42,012 bases of DNA from Desulfobacteraceae bacterium (GTDB lineage Bacteria; Desulfobacterota; Desulfobacteria; Desulfobacterales; Desulfosalsimonadaceae): positions 1 to 42,012 of the forward strand of contig JAABSH010000032.1 in the NCBI GenBank assembly GCA_011390465.1, written 5' to 3'. Numbering within the stretch: the stretch's first letter is position 1; each line of letters opens with the position of its first letter. Under the pieces are notes generated by a model. It searched no databases, was not told the origin of the DNA, and saw only the letters and a list, made by a program, of their open reading frames with translations. Positions 1-7,679 of the stretch are shown one piece after another. The position numbers were made by a program, and so were the translations under genes.

Positions 1-150
1 TCCCTGCTGGGACAGGGCAAAATGGGTGCCTTCGGGATCCACCGCGTCAAACCAGGGCGGAGAATAGTAAACAAGGGCAAATAAAAAAATCCCGGCAAAG
101 AGCGCGATGATTTTTGTCAGGCTTTTCTTTTCTTTTTGAAGGCTTTCCAT
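1..150 (-). CDS. DASS/SLC13-type anion:sodium symporter, N-terminal part (runs off the window)
   Basis: Fifty open codons run from an ATG at 150 to the window edge. An AAGGAGG ribosome site lies about 9 bases upstream, at roughly 160-166. The start is a charged MESLQKEKKS segment, then a hydrophobic helix (about residues 13-30), then a PPWFDAVDPEGTHFALSQQG stretch. That order resembles the beginning of DASS (SLC13) dicarboxylate/sulfate transporters, where an amphipathic ALSQQGK-like helix precedes the first conserved membrane block. It lies 72 bases behind a CBS-domain gene on the same strand and probably shares its transcript, so the CBS protein may sense adenylates for this transporter. 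The family call is moderate because only the first 50 residues are visible. Confidence 0.6.
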   Translation of the reverse strand, partial: MESLQKEKKSLTKIIALFAGIFLFALVYYSPPWFDAVDPEGTHFALSQQG

Positions 151-222
151 TTATTATATCCTCCTTGGGACCGGCGGGATCAGATTTAGGGGATGTGGCC
201 GGTATTTTTTTTGAATCGGTTT

Positions 223-783
223 TTAATCAATACCGCACTCATGCATGGTATTGCTGATGGTGGTGAAAAGGTCCGTGAGTCTCAGAATTCCGACGATATC
301 ACCGGATTTATCCGTCACCAGCAGGGACTGGTGCTGTCCCATGACCAGCTGATGAATGGCCTCGTCAATAGAGGCATCCAGATCCACAAATTCTCCTTCT
401 GTGGGTTTGACCACGAAATTGACGACTTTGGACTGGCCGGCTTTTTTGCAGATATTGATCATGGCCCCGTCCAGCAGGTGGAACTTGTCCATCATGGATT
501 TCATGAACTGCTTGCTGAAGCCGTAACTTCTCATGCCTTCCCGGTTCTGGATTTCATAGTATTTCGGTTCAAGGGCCTTGAGAACATCCAGCTGTCCCAG
601 TTTGCCGATGACTTTTTTATTTTTGTCGTATACCAGGATTCCCCGGTGTTTGTAGGGGCTTTCCCTGAAATTTTTCTGCGCCGCTTCCAGGGCCGTGACC
701 GCCTCATACAATGTGGCATCTTCGGAAACACCGGCATATTCCGAAAGGGAAATCATTAAATCTTTAACTTTGAATGATTTCAT
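223..783 (-). CDS. CBS-domain pair protein (copy 1)
   Basis: A 186-residue soluble protein made almost only of a CBS (Bateman) pair, at about residues 8-75 and 118-182. The CBS signatures GILVYDKNKKVIGKLGQLDV and SLLVTDKSGDIVGILRLTDL are visible. Bateman modules usually bind AMP, ATP or SAM and regulate a partner protein. No catalytic domain is present, so it is probably a sensor or regulatory subunit. The ATG at 783 has a strong AAAGGAGG site just upstream. It is paralogous to the gene at 2606-3160, sharing length, domain order and the motifs GQLDVLxALEP, ICxKAGQ and AIHQLV. The transporter start at 150 lies downstream on the same strand. Confidence 0.85.
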   Translation of the reverse strand: MKSFKVKDLMISLSEYAGVSEDATLYEAVTALEAAQKNFRESPYKHRGILVYDKNKKVIGKLGQLDVLKALEPKYYEIQNREGMRSYGFSKQFMKSMMDKFHLLDGAMINICKKAGQSKVVNFVVKPTEGEFVDLDASIDEAIHQLVMGQHQSLLVTDKSGDIVGILRLTDLFTTISNTMHECGID

Positions 784-1029
784 TCTGACCTCCTTTATTC
801 AAATTTCGCAAAACCGTTTGTTTTTATGTAACGATTGTTTTGTTATCCTCAAAATATTGATTAAAATGCAAAAAAAACCAATACTATGAAAAAAACCATT
901 AATCAAGGAGAACCGGTTTCCGCTAAAAAAATTATAACAGTCTGTATTTATAGTGGAAACGGATTGAGGTACCGCAGGATTATCCAAAGGGCAGGCGATT
1001 TTTATCCCCTGAAAAGACGGGTGCCGAGC
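784..1029. other. AT-rich intergenic stretch upstream of CBS copy 1
   Basis: No gene is supported between the CBS copy 1 start and the terminator at 1030. The 784-960 part is AT-rich and is the natural place for the promoter of the minus-strand CBS/transporter unit. Several TTG-type -35 look-alikes occur, but none pairs with a convincing -10, so no promoter is called. Confidence 0.4.
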
Positions 1030-1068
1030 AAAAACCCGCCCGGGTTTTTTAACAAAACCGGGGCGGGT
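1030..1068 (-). terminator. Rho-independent terminator of the hexapeptide-protein gene
   Basis: On the minus strand an ACCCGCCCCGGTTTT arm (plus 1054-1068) pairs with AAAACCCGGGCGGGT (plus 1034-1048). This makes a 15-pair stem with one central mismatch and a 5-base loop, followed by TTTTT (plus 1030-1034). It lies about 40 bases past the stop of the gene at 1106-2533. It separates that gene from CBS copy 1, so the two CBS genes probably belong to different transcripts. Confidence 0.8.
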
Positions 1069-1105
1069 CTGGTGCCGCAGATGGACACGCAAACAGGTAA
1101 AAGGC

Positions 1106-2533
1106 TTACGGCTGAATAAGAATGGTCGGAAACAGTCCTTCCTGGTCCCCTCTGGGATAGGGCTGGATGGTGTTGAAGCTCATGTTCTGGTTCCGCTGGG
1201 CATGGCCCTGGCCGGTGTTGGCGTCTTTGTTATAAAAGGCGCCGTTGGCTTCCAGAATATGATGGATGCGGCCCTTGAAAGCGGATACAAAATCCGAACC
1301 GCTGCCTTCAAAAAACATGCTGCCTCTGAAAAAAGCGGTTTCAACGGCTGCCAGTTCGCTTAGCGGCATGCTGTTGGTCTTGAGGTCGTCTTTGTTTTGA
1401 ATCAGGCCCCAAATCAGGTGGCCCGGCGGCACCGTGAGCGGTGCGGTGATGTCGATGATGGTGTGGGGCATGACAATGCATTCGCTGCCGATGGTCAGCC
1501 GGCTGTCCGCCTGACCCCGGAGAAAACTGTTGAATCCCACAAACACATCAGCCCCCATGTCCGCTTCAATGATTTTTGCGCCATGGGCCGTGACATTGTT
1601 GCCTTCCAGCCAGGAGTTGATGATGAAACAATTTTCCTGGGCATTGGCCCCTTTGCCGAGAACGGAATTTTCCAGATAGGCCCGCTGGGATACCAGGACA
1701 TTTTCCCCGATTTCCACCACCGAGTTGACCACCGCATAACGGTCCAGGGACGCGGTGGCCGGGATGTTGGCCGGCGGATCAATGTTTACCACGTCAAATA
1801 CCCGCTGGAAATCCTGTTTCCGGTCTTCCACAAAATCCATGAGAATGCCTTCCGGCTGCTTTCCGGCCTCAAAGTGGATGTATTTTTTCAGTTTTTCCAG
1901 GGGGAACCGGTAGAGAAAATTAAAGGAATGGGGGCTGTTTACCCAGACCGTGCCCGGATCCACATTCAGGTGGCTGATTTCGCCGGCCTGTACATAGGAG
2001 AAGGTGCCGATCACGCTGTCCCGCATGGTGGTAAGGTCAACCGTGGAAAACGGCCCCAGAAAGCATCCGTCGGATGGGGAGCCATGAATATTGGCGTAAT
2101 GGGTGGAAATGGTGTCCTTGATGAAAAATTTTTCCAGGGTTTCCGGGTCGTGGGAATAGTTGTGAATCAGGGTTTTCACAAACGCGCTGTCCTCGATAAC
2201 GATTTCCTCATCTTTGGACACGGGAATTTCGAATTTGCCGAACTGGAAGTGGTCATCCTTTTTTTTCAGTTCATCGCCGCGCACGTCGGTTTTGTAGAGC
2301 AGGGAATTGGTCACCTGGATTTTACCCAGGAAATAACTGCCGGCCAGCCCGGAATGCCGGAACTGCAGGTTCAGGGGGTGGTCCGGGGAAATGCCGTAAA
2401 AGGCATAGAATTTGGTCATCTGGCTTTTGGGGATCAGGTCCCATACATAGGGTCCGGCGTCAAATTCCTGCTCCCGCAGATTGATATTGATCCGCTGGAC
2501 AATGCGGGTAAAAAGTTTTTCAAGTGCGTTCAT
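1106..2533 (-). CDS. Hexapeptide-repeat (left-handed beta-helix) transferase-like protein
   Basis: A 475-residue soluble protein. Residues about 265-385 carry irregular hexapeptide-like turns (VNSVVEIGENVLVSQRA, LGKGANAQENCFI, GADVFVGFNSFL, IGSECIVMPHT), the pattern of left-handed beta-helix acyl- or nucleotidyl-transferases and their non-catalytic relatives. A second run of similar turns around 150-195 includes HGSPSDGCFLGPFSTVDL. The N-terminal half is unlike the usual LpxA/GlmU enzymes. I cannot name a substrate. The ATG at 2533 has an AAGGA site. It follows CBS copy 2 by 72 bases on the same strand, so the pair is probably co-transcribed, and it ends at a clear terminator. A regulatory or scaffold role with the CBS proteins is possible but unproven. 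Confidence 0.7.
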   Translation of the reverse strand: MNALEKLFTRIVQRININLREQEFDAGPYVWDLIPKSQMTKFYAFYGISPDHPLNLQFRHSGLAGSYFLGKIQVTNSLLYKTDVRGDELKKKDDHFQFGKFEIPVSKDEEIVIEDSAFVKTLIHNYSHDPETLEKFFIKDTISTHYANIHGSPSDGCFLGPFSTVDLTTMRDSVIGTFSYVQAGEISHLNVDPGTVWVNSPHSFNFLYRFPLEKLKKYIHFEAGKQPEGILMDFVEDRKQDFQRVFDVVNIDPPANIPATASLDRYAVVNSVVEIGENVLVSQRAYLENSVLGKGANAQENCFIINSWLEGNNVTAHGAKIIEADMGADVFVGFNSFLRGQADSRLTIGSECIVMPHTIIDITAPLTVPPGHLIWGLIQNKDDLKTNSMPLSELAAVETAFFRGSMFFEGSGSDFVSAFKGRIHHILEANGAFYNKDANTGQGHAQRNQNMSFNTIQPYPRGDQEGLFPTILIQP

Positions 2534-2575
2534 AAAATGGTGTCCTTTCCTTGTTCAGGGATGGGCTTTTTTATG

Positions 2576-2607
2576 GTCTTCAGCGTTCAGTCTTCAGCCT
2601 TCAGCCT
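2576..2607 (-). repeat. GGCTGAAGGCTGAAGACTGAA-type repeat at a gene 3' end
   Basis: Read on the minus strand, the CBS copy 2 stop codon (TAG, 2606-2608) runs straight into near-tandem units of GGCTGAA, GGCTGAAGACTGAA and CGCTGAAGACC. The same family follows the rubrerythrin-like gene (36377-36400) and forms the end of lnt (41964-41994). See findings. Confidence 0.75.
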
Positions 2608-3160
2608 AAATTTCACATTCTTTCATGGTGTGAAAGATGGCCGCAAATACATCCGTGAGCCGCAAAATGCCCACGATTTCATTGTTTTCCGTTACCAAGA
2701 GAGACATGTGGGAGCCCCGCACCAGCTGGTGGATGGCAGTGTTCAGGGAGGTGTCGATGTTGATAAATTCGTCTTCTGTCGGGGTGATCATCAAATCTTC
2801 CACTTTGACCTGCCCGGCTTTGCGGCAGATATCGGTCAATGGTTCCGCCTGCATCTGGTATTTTTCGCGCAGGTGGATGATAAACTGAGCGCTGAAGTTG
2901 TATTTGCGAATATCTTCAAATAATTCGTAATTGGCGTTATTCGGCTCAAGGGCGCGCAATACATCCAGCTGGCCGACTTTTCCGATCACATTGCCGTGTT
3001 GATCCAGCACGAGAACGGCGCGGTGGCGGTATTTGTTGTGATCATATTCCTCCTGGGCTTTTTCCAGGGCCAGGTAGGCTTCAAACAGGGTGGCGCCTTC
3101 GGAAACCGTTGCATATTCCGAAATCGGCACCATCAGGTCTTTAATCTGATAAGTATCCAC
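2606..3160 (-). CDS. CBS-domain pair protein (copy 2)
   Basis: A 184-residue CBS pair protein, co-linear with copy 1. CBS motifs VLVLDQHGNVIGKVGQLDV (first) and SLLVTENNEIVGILRLTDV (second) are present, and the linker again carries ICRKAGQVKV. The start is a GTG at 3160 with a GGAG site 7 bases upstream; no ATG gives a better N-terminus. It lies directly upstream of the hexapeptide-protein gene, so an adenylate-sensing role towards that protein is a reasonable inference. The stop codon lies at the edge of a TGAAGGC-type repeat. Confidence 0.85.
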   Translation of the reverse strand: MDTYQIKDLMVPISEYATVSEGATLFEAYLALEKAQEEYDHNKYRHRAVLVLDQHGNVIGKVGQLDVLRALEPNNANYELFEDIRKYNFSAQFIIHLREKYQMQAEPLTDICRKAGQVKVEDLMITPTEDEFINIDTSLNTAIHQLVRGSHMSLLVTENNEIVGILRLTDVFAAIFHTMKECEI

Positions 3161-3283
3161 AATTCAACTCCGGTTGGGGGTTATTGGGTGATGTACGATG
3201 GTTTTTATGAATCAAATTTCCTTTATCATTTGCCGCAGCCAAGATCAAGGATGATGGAGCGCCAGTTAAACTATAGCTTAATT

Positions 3284-3673
3284 TTATTTTTTTGGATACG
3301 AAAACCGTTGTTTTTGCCGGTCGTTAAAGGTTTTCAGCACAAACCGTCCGGCAAAATCCGGGTGGGACAGATACGGCCGGCTGTAGGTGAGAAAGGTATC
3401 CATGAGCTGGTCAAAGACCGCTGCTTTCTCCCGGTTGTCGATAAAGTTGCGCTGTTTTTTTGTCTCATAGATCGCTGTGTTCTCCAGGACCTGCCGGATT
3501 TCAGCGGCTTTCGCCGGATCCAGGCGGGTTTTGGAAATCGCCTCATCCACCGGCACCGCCATCCGGGCCACCAGGGTCACCTGCCACCGGTCTCCGGCAA
3601 TTTTTTTGGACGCGTCAAACAGTTCAAGGGTCAGGTTGTTTTCAAGGGAAATGGTTTTTACCAGTTGTTCCAT
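3284..3673 (-). CDS. Conserved small protein of unknown function
   Basis: A 129-residue protein beginning MEQLVKTISLENNLTLELFD, a typical free N-terminus. I chose the ATG at 3673 because an AAAGGA site precedes it by 6-7 bases. The frame stays open further upstream to a TTG at 3796, but those 41 residues are a fragment of a different family (DUF2442-like; separate entry). The protein is mixed alpha/beta with a charged C-terminal helix and has no signal peptide, membrane segment or catalytic motif I recognise. Proteins with a DASKKxAGDRW motif occur in other deltaproteobacteria, as far as I recall. If the upstream TTG is used instead, the product is a 170-residue fusion. Confidence 0.65.
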   Translation of the reverse strand: MEQLVKTISLENNLTLELFDASKKIAGDRWQVTLVARMAVPVDEAISKTRLDPAKAAEIRQVLENTAIYETKKQRNFIDNREKAAVFDQLMDTFLTYSRPYLSHPDFAGRFVLKTFNDRQKQRFSYPKK

Positions 3674-3796
3674 TTTTTTCCTTTTTCCAATCTCAAGATA
3701 AGGTGATACATCAAAACATCGTTTTTCCTGGTTTTCAAAAGTGATAATAAGCTTATATCCATCAACAGGTTTTACTTTTTTTACGGCCAGATACAA
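3671..3796 (-). pseudogene. Truncated DUF2442-like gene, open into the following gene
   Basis: A TTG start at 3796 has GGAGG 7 bases upstream. The 41 codons read MYLAVKKVKPVDGYKLIITF and then FDVSPYLEIG, which matches the first half of DUF2442 proteins (a beta-sheet unit of about 80 residues, often from toxin-antitoxin-like loci). The second half is absent: after LEIGK the frame enters the start region of the next gene. Either a deletion fused two genes or this is a decayed leader. Translation could still initiate here. Confidence 0.5.
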
Positions 3797-3830
3797 ACCC
3801 CCGCCTCCCTATTTTAATGGTTTTAAACGG

Positions 3831-6800
3831 CTAAAACAAGGTCATCTGCACCTGCTTTTTTTTCTTTTTATGGACCGGGGTTTCACATTCCAGCAGTCTG
3901 GCTTCAATATCCGCCACAAACGGCGAAATCTGCCGGAAATCGGTTTTTCCGTACAGGGTGCGTTTTTTGGCCCGGGTGAGAAACAAATGGTCCCGGGCCC
4001 GGGTCATGGCCACGTAAAAGAGGCGGCGCTCTTCATCAATGTCTGATTCCATGCCGTTTCGGATAAACGGGATCAGCCCGTTTTCGCATCCGGCAATAAA
4101 CACCACGGGAAACTCCAGGCCTTTTGCCGCATGGATCGTCATGAGAGAAATTCTCTGGCTTCGGGCGTCAAATATATCCGGGTCGGTTTGGAGGGCCGCG
4201 GTTTCCAGAAACCCGGCAGTGTTTTCGCCAAAGGTTTCCGCTGCGCGGATGACGTGTTCAAATGCTTCGCGCACTTTGGGATCGGATTTCAGACGGTGCC
4301 CGTTCCGGGCCTGTTTTGCCAGATAGACGAGCTTTTCTTTTACATTCATTGCCCTGACGTGCCGGGCAAACCCTGCAATGAATTTCAGCATCACATCCAG
4401 CCGTCTTCTGCCGTTGCTGGTAAGCCCGTCCCTGGTAAGTTCCTCAAGGGCAAGCCCGTTAACGGCCATGCGCTCCGCTTCCGCCATGAGGCCGTTTAAG
4501 GGATATTGATGCCCGTATCCCCATTTTTTAAGGGCCGCAAGATCCTTTTTTTCAATGCCGTGTTCAATAATGGCATTGACCCGCTCAAAATCAATATAAG
4601 CGCCGGCTCCCTCCACAATTTTTAAAAGCGACAAAAGCTCCTGAATGCCTTTGGCGCAGAACGCGTTTTCCTTGCTGGCCCGCTGACAGGGCAATCCGGC
4701 TTTCTCCAGCACGTCGCAAATGAGTTCCCCTTGAGCCTTTGTCCGGTAAAGCACGGCAAAATCCGAAAACGCCCGGTATGTGTCGTGCATGGCGGCGGTT
4801 TTGGGGCCGGCGTTTTTTGGGGAGCTGAAATCGTCAAAATGAAACCCCGTGCCGCCGATCATCTGTTCAATGGTTTTGCCGATGGCCACGGCTTCGGCTT
4901 TTTCCGACGGTGCCTCGATCACATTAGCGGTTTTAACTCCGGTGATGCCGGAATAGACCCGGCCGTAAAAATCATTTAAGGTATGTTTTTCAATCACCTG
5001 ATGGGCCGCGGCCAGGATGGTTTCCGTGGATCGGTAATTCCGGGCCAGCCGGATTTTTTCAGCTGATGGGAAATCATCTGAAAATTTTTGGAAAAACGCC
5101 ACATCCGATCCCCGGAACCCGTAAATGGACTGGTCCGGATCACCGATCACGCAGATATCGCCGTCTTCGGGCGCAAGGGCCCGGATGATGCGGTACTGCC
5201 CGAAGTTGAGATCCTGGTATTCATCCACAAAAATATAGGGATAGTGGTTTGTGTATACCTGTTTGAGCTCCGGATCGGATTCCAGAAGCCGGACCACGTT
5301 AAAAATAAGATCCTCATAATCATAGAGACGCTGAACCGAAAGCAGGTGCTGATATGCTTCGTATACTGCGGCAAAATCCGCCAAGGGAATGCCTTCCGCA
5401 ACAGGGGCCAGGTCATCATCCGGCAGCAGGAGGAATTGTTTGGCCCGGGTGATCAAATCTGATGCGATAGCAGGGGTTAGGGCAAGATCAGCAATATAGT
5501 TTTTAACGCTGTCAACGGCTTCGCCCACCAGCAGTTTTCTGTCATAATCGTCAATAATGCTGTGGCCTTCCCCGGCATGAACATTTTTTAAAAGACCAAA
5601 ACAAAACCCGTGAAATGTCGCTGCCAGGGGCAGGGAGGCGGCACTTCCCAGCATGCCGGAAAGACGCTGGCGCATCTCTTCAGCCGCCTTGTTGGTGAAG
5701 GTGACGGCCAGTATATTGCATGGGTTCACTCCCCGGTTTTTGACCAGATGGGCGATGCGGCAGGTCAGGGTCCGGGTTTTGCCGGTGCCCGGGCCGGCAA
5801 CAATCAGCAGCGGCCCGCTGGCGTGGGTGACGGCTCTTAACTGATCGTCGTTTAACCCGGCTAAAATGTCGGATTCGCCGGCTGTTTTTTTGTCCGTATC
5901 CGGCCCCATATCCGGCCCGGCCGGGACCGGATGTTCTGTTTTGTTTGTCTTTTTATTTTCTTCGGTTTGCTGGGGCGCGTTTTTTCCGGGTGCTGGATTT
6001 TTTGGTTTATTTGCTGCCGCAGTTGATTTGGGGACTTGGAAAAGTTCTTTCTGTCCGGTCAACCGGTCTTTTTCTTCAGGGGCAAACACATTAATCCGGC
6101 CGTATTCCCCGTCATACCCGGGGAAAATGTGCACATCCCCGGCCCGCATGCGGCGGATGGCTTCTGCCAGAAACGGCACGGGCGCGGATTTGATCTGTTC
6201 TATCGGCAGGGTGTGGAGAATGGGCAGTTCCGGTCCCAGTGCTTTAATGGCGTTATCATAATGATAGGCCACTTTTTTGGTTTTCACGCCGCAGCCCACG
6301 ATTTCCGAGATGATTTCCGCCAGCGGAATGGCGCTGAAAAACGGATGGGTTTTTTCCGGTTTTTCTCCGGGGTTGCGGGTGGCCAGTTCCGCCACCCGGT
6401 GAAGCACGCCCAGCGTCATGGGCCGGCCGCAGACCGGACAGATATCGTGAACGGCAAAGGACTTGTCCGGCGGGAGATTGATGTTGCATTTCCGGTGGCC
6501 GTCGTGATGGTATTTCCCTTCCTGGGGAAAAAATTCAATGGTTCCGAGGAATTGATCTGGATCGCCGGTTTTCAGGGCATGGTGGATGGCGGCATAGGAA
6601 AGATCCGTATCAAAGAGGTTGGCTTCCCGGCCCAGATTGGCCGGACTGTGGGCGTCCGAGTTGGATACCAGGGTTCTGCCGTCGATATTTCCCACCTGCC
6701 AGTTCATGGGCGGGTCCGAGGACAGGCCGGTTTCAAGGGCGAAAATATGGGGGGTGAGATCCTCAAAGCATTCTTCAATGGCATTAAATCCGGATTTGGA

Positions 6801-7322
6801 ACCGAAAAGAGAAAACCAGGGCGTCCAGATATGGGCCGGAATCAGGAACCCCGCATCTGATGTCTCCAGCACGATTTCCAGAAGATCCCGGGCATCCAGC
6901 CCCAGAATGGGCCGGCCGTCGGATTTGATGTTGCCGATCTGGTCCAGCCGGGCATTGAACCGGCGGGCGGTGGCAACGTCCGGCAGAAACACCAGATTGT
7001 GGTTTTTGCGCACCGCGCCGGCTTTTTTGTAAATATTGCTGATTTCACAGCTCAGCATGAACCGCACCGGCAGTTTTTCCGAAAACGGCAAAATTTTGTC
7101 GCAGGCCGCGGCCAGATCATCCCGGAGTTTGAACAGGCCGGGTTCCGCGGGCATCAGGTGCTCAGCAATTTCTTCTATCCAGGCCGGGTGGGTGAAATCC
7201 CCGGTGCCCACCACGTTGATGCCTTTCATGCGGGCGGCCATGTATAAATTTTTAAAATCCAGGTTTTTGGCCGTGGCTCTGGAAAAACGGGAATGAATGT
7301 GGAGATCGGCAATAAATTTCAT
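3831..7322 (-). CDS. Endonuclease Q-like PHP nuclease fused to UvrD/PcrA helicase
   Basis: A 1163-residue, two-enzyme protein. Residues 1-420 are a TIGR00375/EndoQ-type PHP domain: DLHIHSRFS (metal ligands H8, H10), GTGDFTHPAW (39-48), LSCEIS (90-95), SNSDAHSP (220-227), and a zinc site with C279 and the CPVC pair 295/298. EndoQ cuts 5' of deaminated bases and abasic sites. A low-complexity Pro/Lys/Asn linker (about 430-485) leads to an SF1A helicase: AGPGTGKT (509-516), VDEYQD (699-704), GDPDQSIYGFRG (727-738), MTIHAAKGLEF, and a final YVAMTRARDHLFL motif. The last five residues, QMTLF after a Lys run, resemble a beta-clamp-binding motif. Likely role: recognition of damaged DNA, incision and strand unwinding in one polypeptide. 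The ATG at 7322 has only a weak GAG site. Confidence 0.9.
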   Translation of the reverse strand: MKFIADLHIHSRFSRATAKNLDFKNLYMAARMKGINVVGTGDFTHPAWIEEIAEHLMPAEPGLFKLRDDLAAACDKILPFSEKLPVRFMLSCEISNIYKKAGAVRKNHNLVFLPDVATARRFNARLDQIGNIKSDGRPILGLDARDLLEIVLETSDAGFLIPAHIWTPWFSLFGSKSGFNAIEECFEDLTPHIFALETGLSSDPPMNWQVGNIDGRTLVSNSDAHSPANLGREANLFDTDLSYAAIHHALKTGDPDQFLGTIEFFPQEGKYHHDGHRKCNINLPPDKSFAVHDICPVCGRPMTLGVLHRVAELATRNPGEKPEKTHPFFSAIPLAEIISEIVGCGVKTKKVAYHYDNAIKALGPELPILHTLPIEQIKSAPVPFLAEAIRRMRAGDVHIFPGYDGEYGRINVFAPEEKDRLTGQKELFQVPKSTAAANKPKNPAPGKNAPQQTEENKKTNKTEHPVPAGPDMGPDTDKKTAGESDILAGLNDDQLRAVTHASGPLLIVAGPGTGKTRTLTCRIAHLVKNRGVNPCNILAVTFTNKAAEEMRQRLSGMLGSAASLPLAATFHGFCFGLLKNVHAGEGHSIIDDYDRKLLVGEAVDSVKNYIADLALTPAIASDLITRAKQFLLLPDDDLAPVAEGIPLADFAAVYEAYQHLLSVQRLYDYEDLIFNVVRLLESDPELKQVYTNHYPYIFVDEYQDLNFGQYRIIRALAPEDGDICVIGDPDQSIYGFRGSDVAFFQKFSDDFPSAEKIRLARNYRSTETILAAAHQVIEKHTLNDFYGRVYSGITGVKTANVIEAPSEKAEAVAIGKTIEQMIGGTGFHFDDFSSPKNAGPKTAAMHDTYRAFSDFAVLYRTKAQGELICDVLEKAGLPCQRASKENAFCAKGIQELLSLLKIVEGAGAYIDFERVNAIIEHGIEKKDLAALKKWGYGHQYPLNGLMAEAERMAVNGLALEELTRDGLTSNGRRRLDVMLKFIAGFARHVRAMNVKEKLVYLAKQARNGHRLKSDPKVREAFEHVIRAAETFGENTAGFLETAALQTDPDIFDARSQRISLMTIHAAKGLEFPVVFIAGCENGLIPFIRNGMESDIDEERRLFYVAMTRARDHLFLTRAKKRTLYGKTDFRQISPFVADIEARLLECETPVHKKKKKQVQMTLF

Positions 7323-7550
7323 AAGGACGTCTCAATTTACAGTTAATCGGGTGGCGTTGGATTTAAGCGTATAATTTCCAGTATGTACCAGATCAAAACA
7401 TATTTCTACCACTGCCGACATTATTTTAACAGGAAAAAAACTTGCCTGGAACCTGGATAGAAGATAAGGAGGGAGCTTGTCTTTTTGAGCGTATTCAGAA
7501 TCCTGACGCATTCATCTTTATGGGAAAATCAGGATAAAACGGGTCTTGAT

Positions 7551-7627
7551 AAAACCACAGAGTTCACGGAGACCACAGAGGGCTTTTATTAAAAATCTCT
7601 GTGTGCGCTGTGTTCTCTGTGGTTAAA
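7551..7627. repeat. CCACAGAG/CTCTGTGG inverted repeat, copy a
   Basis: AAAACCACAGAG, a GGAG unit and CCACAGAG on the left face CTCTGTG, GCTGTG and TTCTCTGTGGTT on the right around an AT-rich centre, giving an imperfect hairpin of about 75 bases. It lies in the 357-base gap between the divergent helicase and rdgC genes; the rest of that gap (7323-7550) shows nothing I can name. Relatives are at 12063-12132 and 23688-23811. Confidence 0.75.
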
Positions 7628-7679
7628 ATAATTTTTATAAAAATTTAAACGGTTGTTATTTTCTCAGGAGTTTTTATTT

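Noticed and set aside
886-1119. 77-codon plus-strand frame after CBS copy 1
   Set aside because: It runs through the minus-strand terminator hairpin and has atypical composition, with no family match.
1397-2923. A 508-codon open frame on the plus strand opposite the hexapeptide protein and CBS copy 2
   Set aside because: It lies wholly antisense to well-supported genes, has His/Phe/Gly-rich composition typical of a shadow frame and no ribosome site or family motif.
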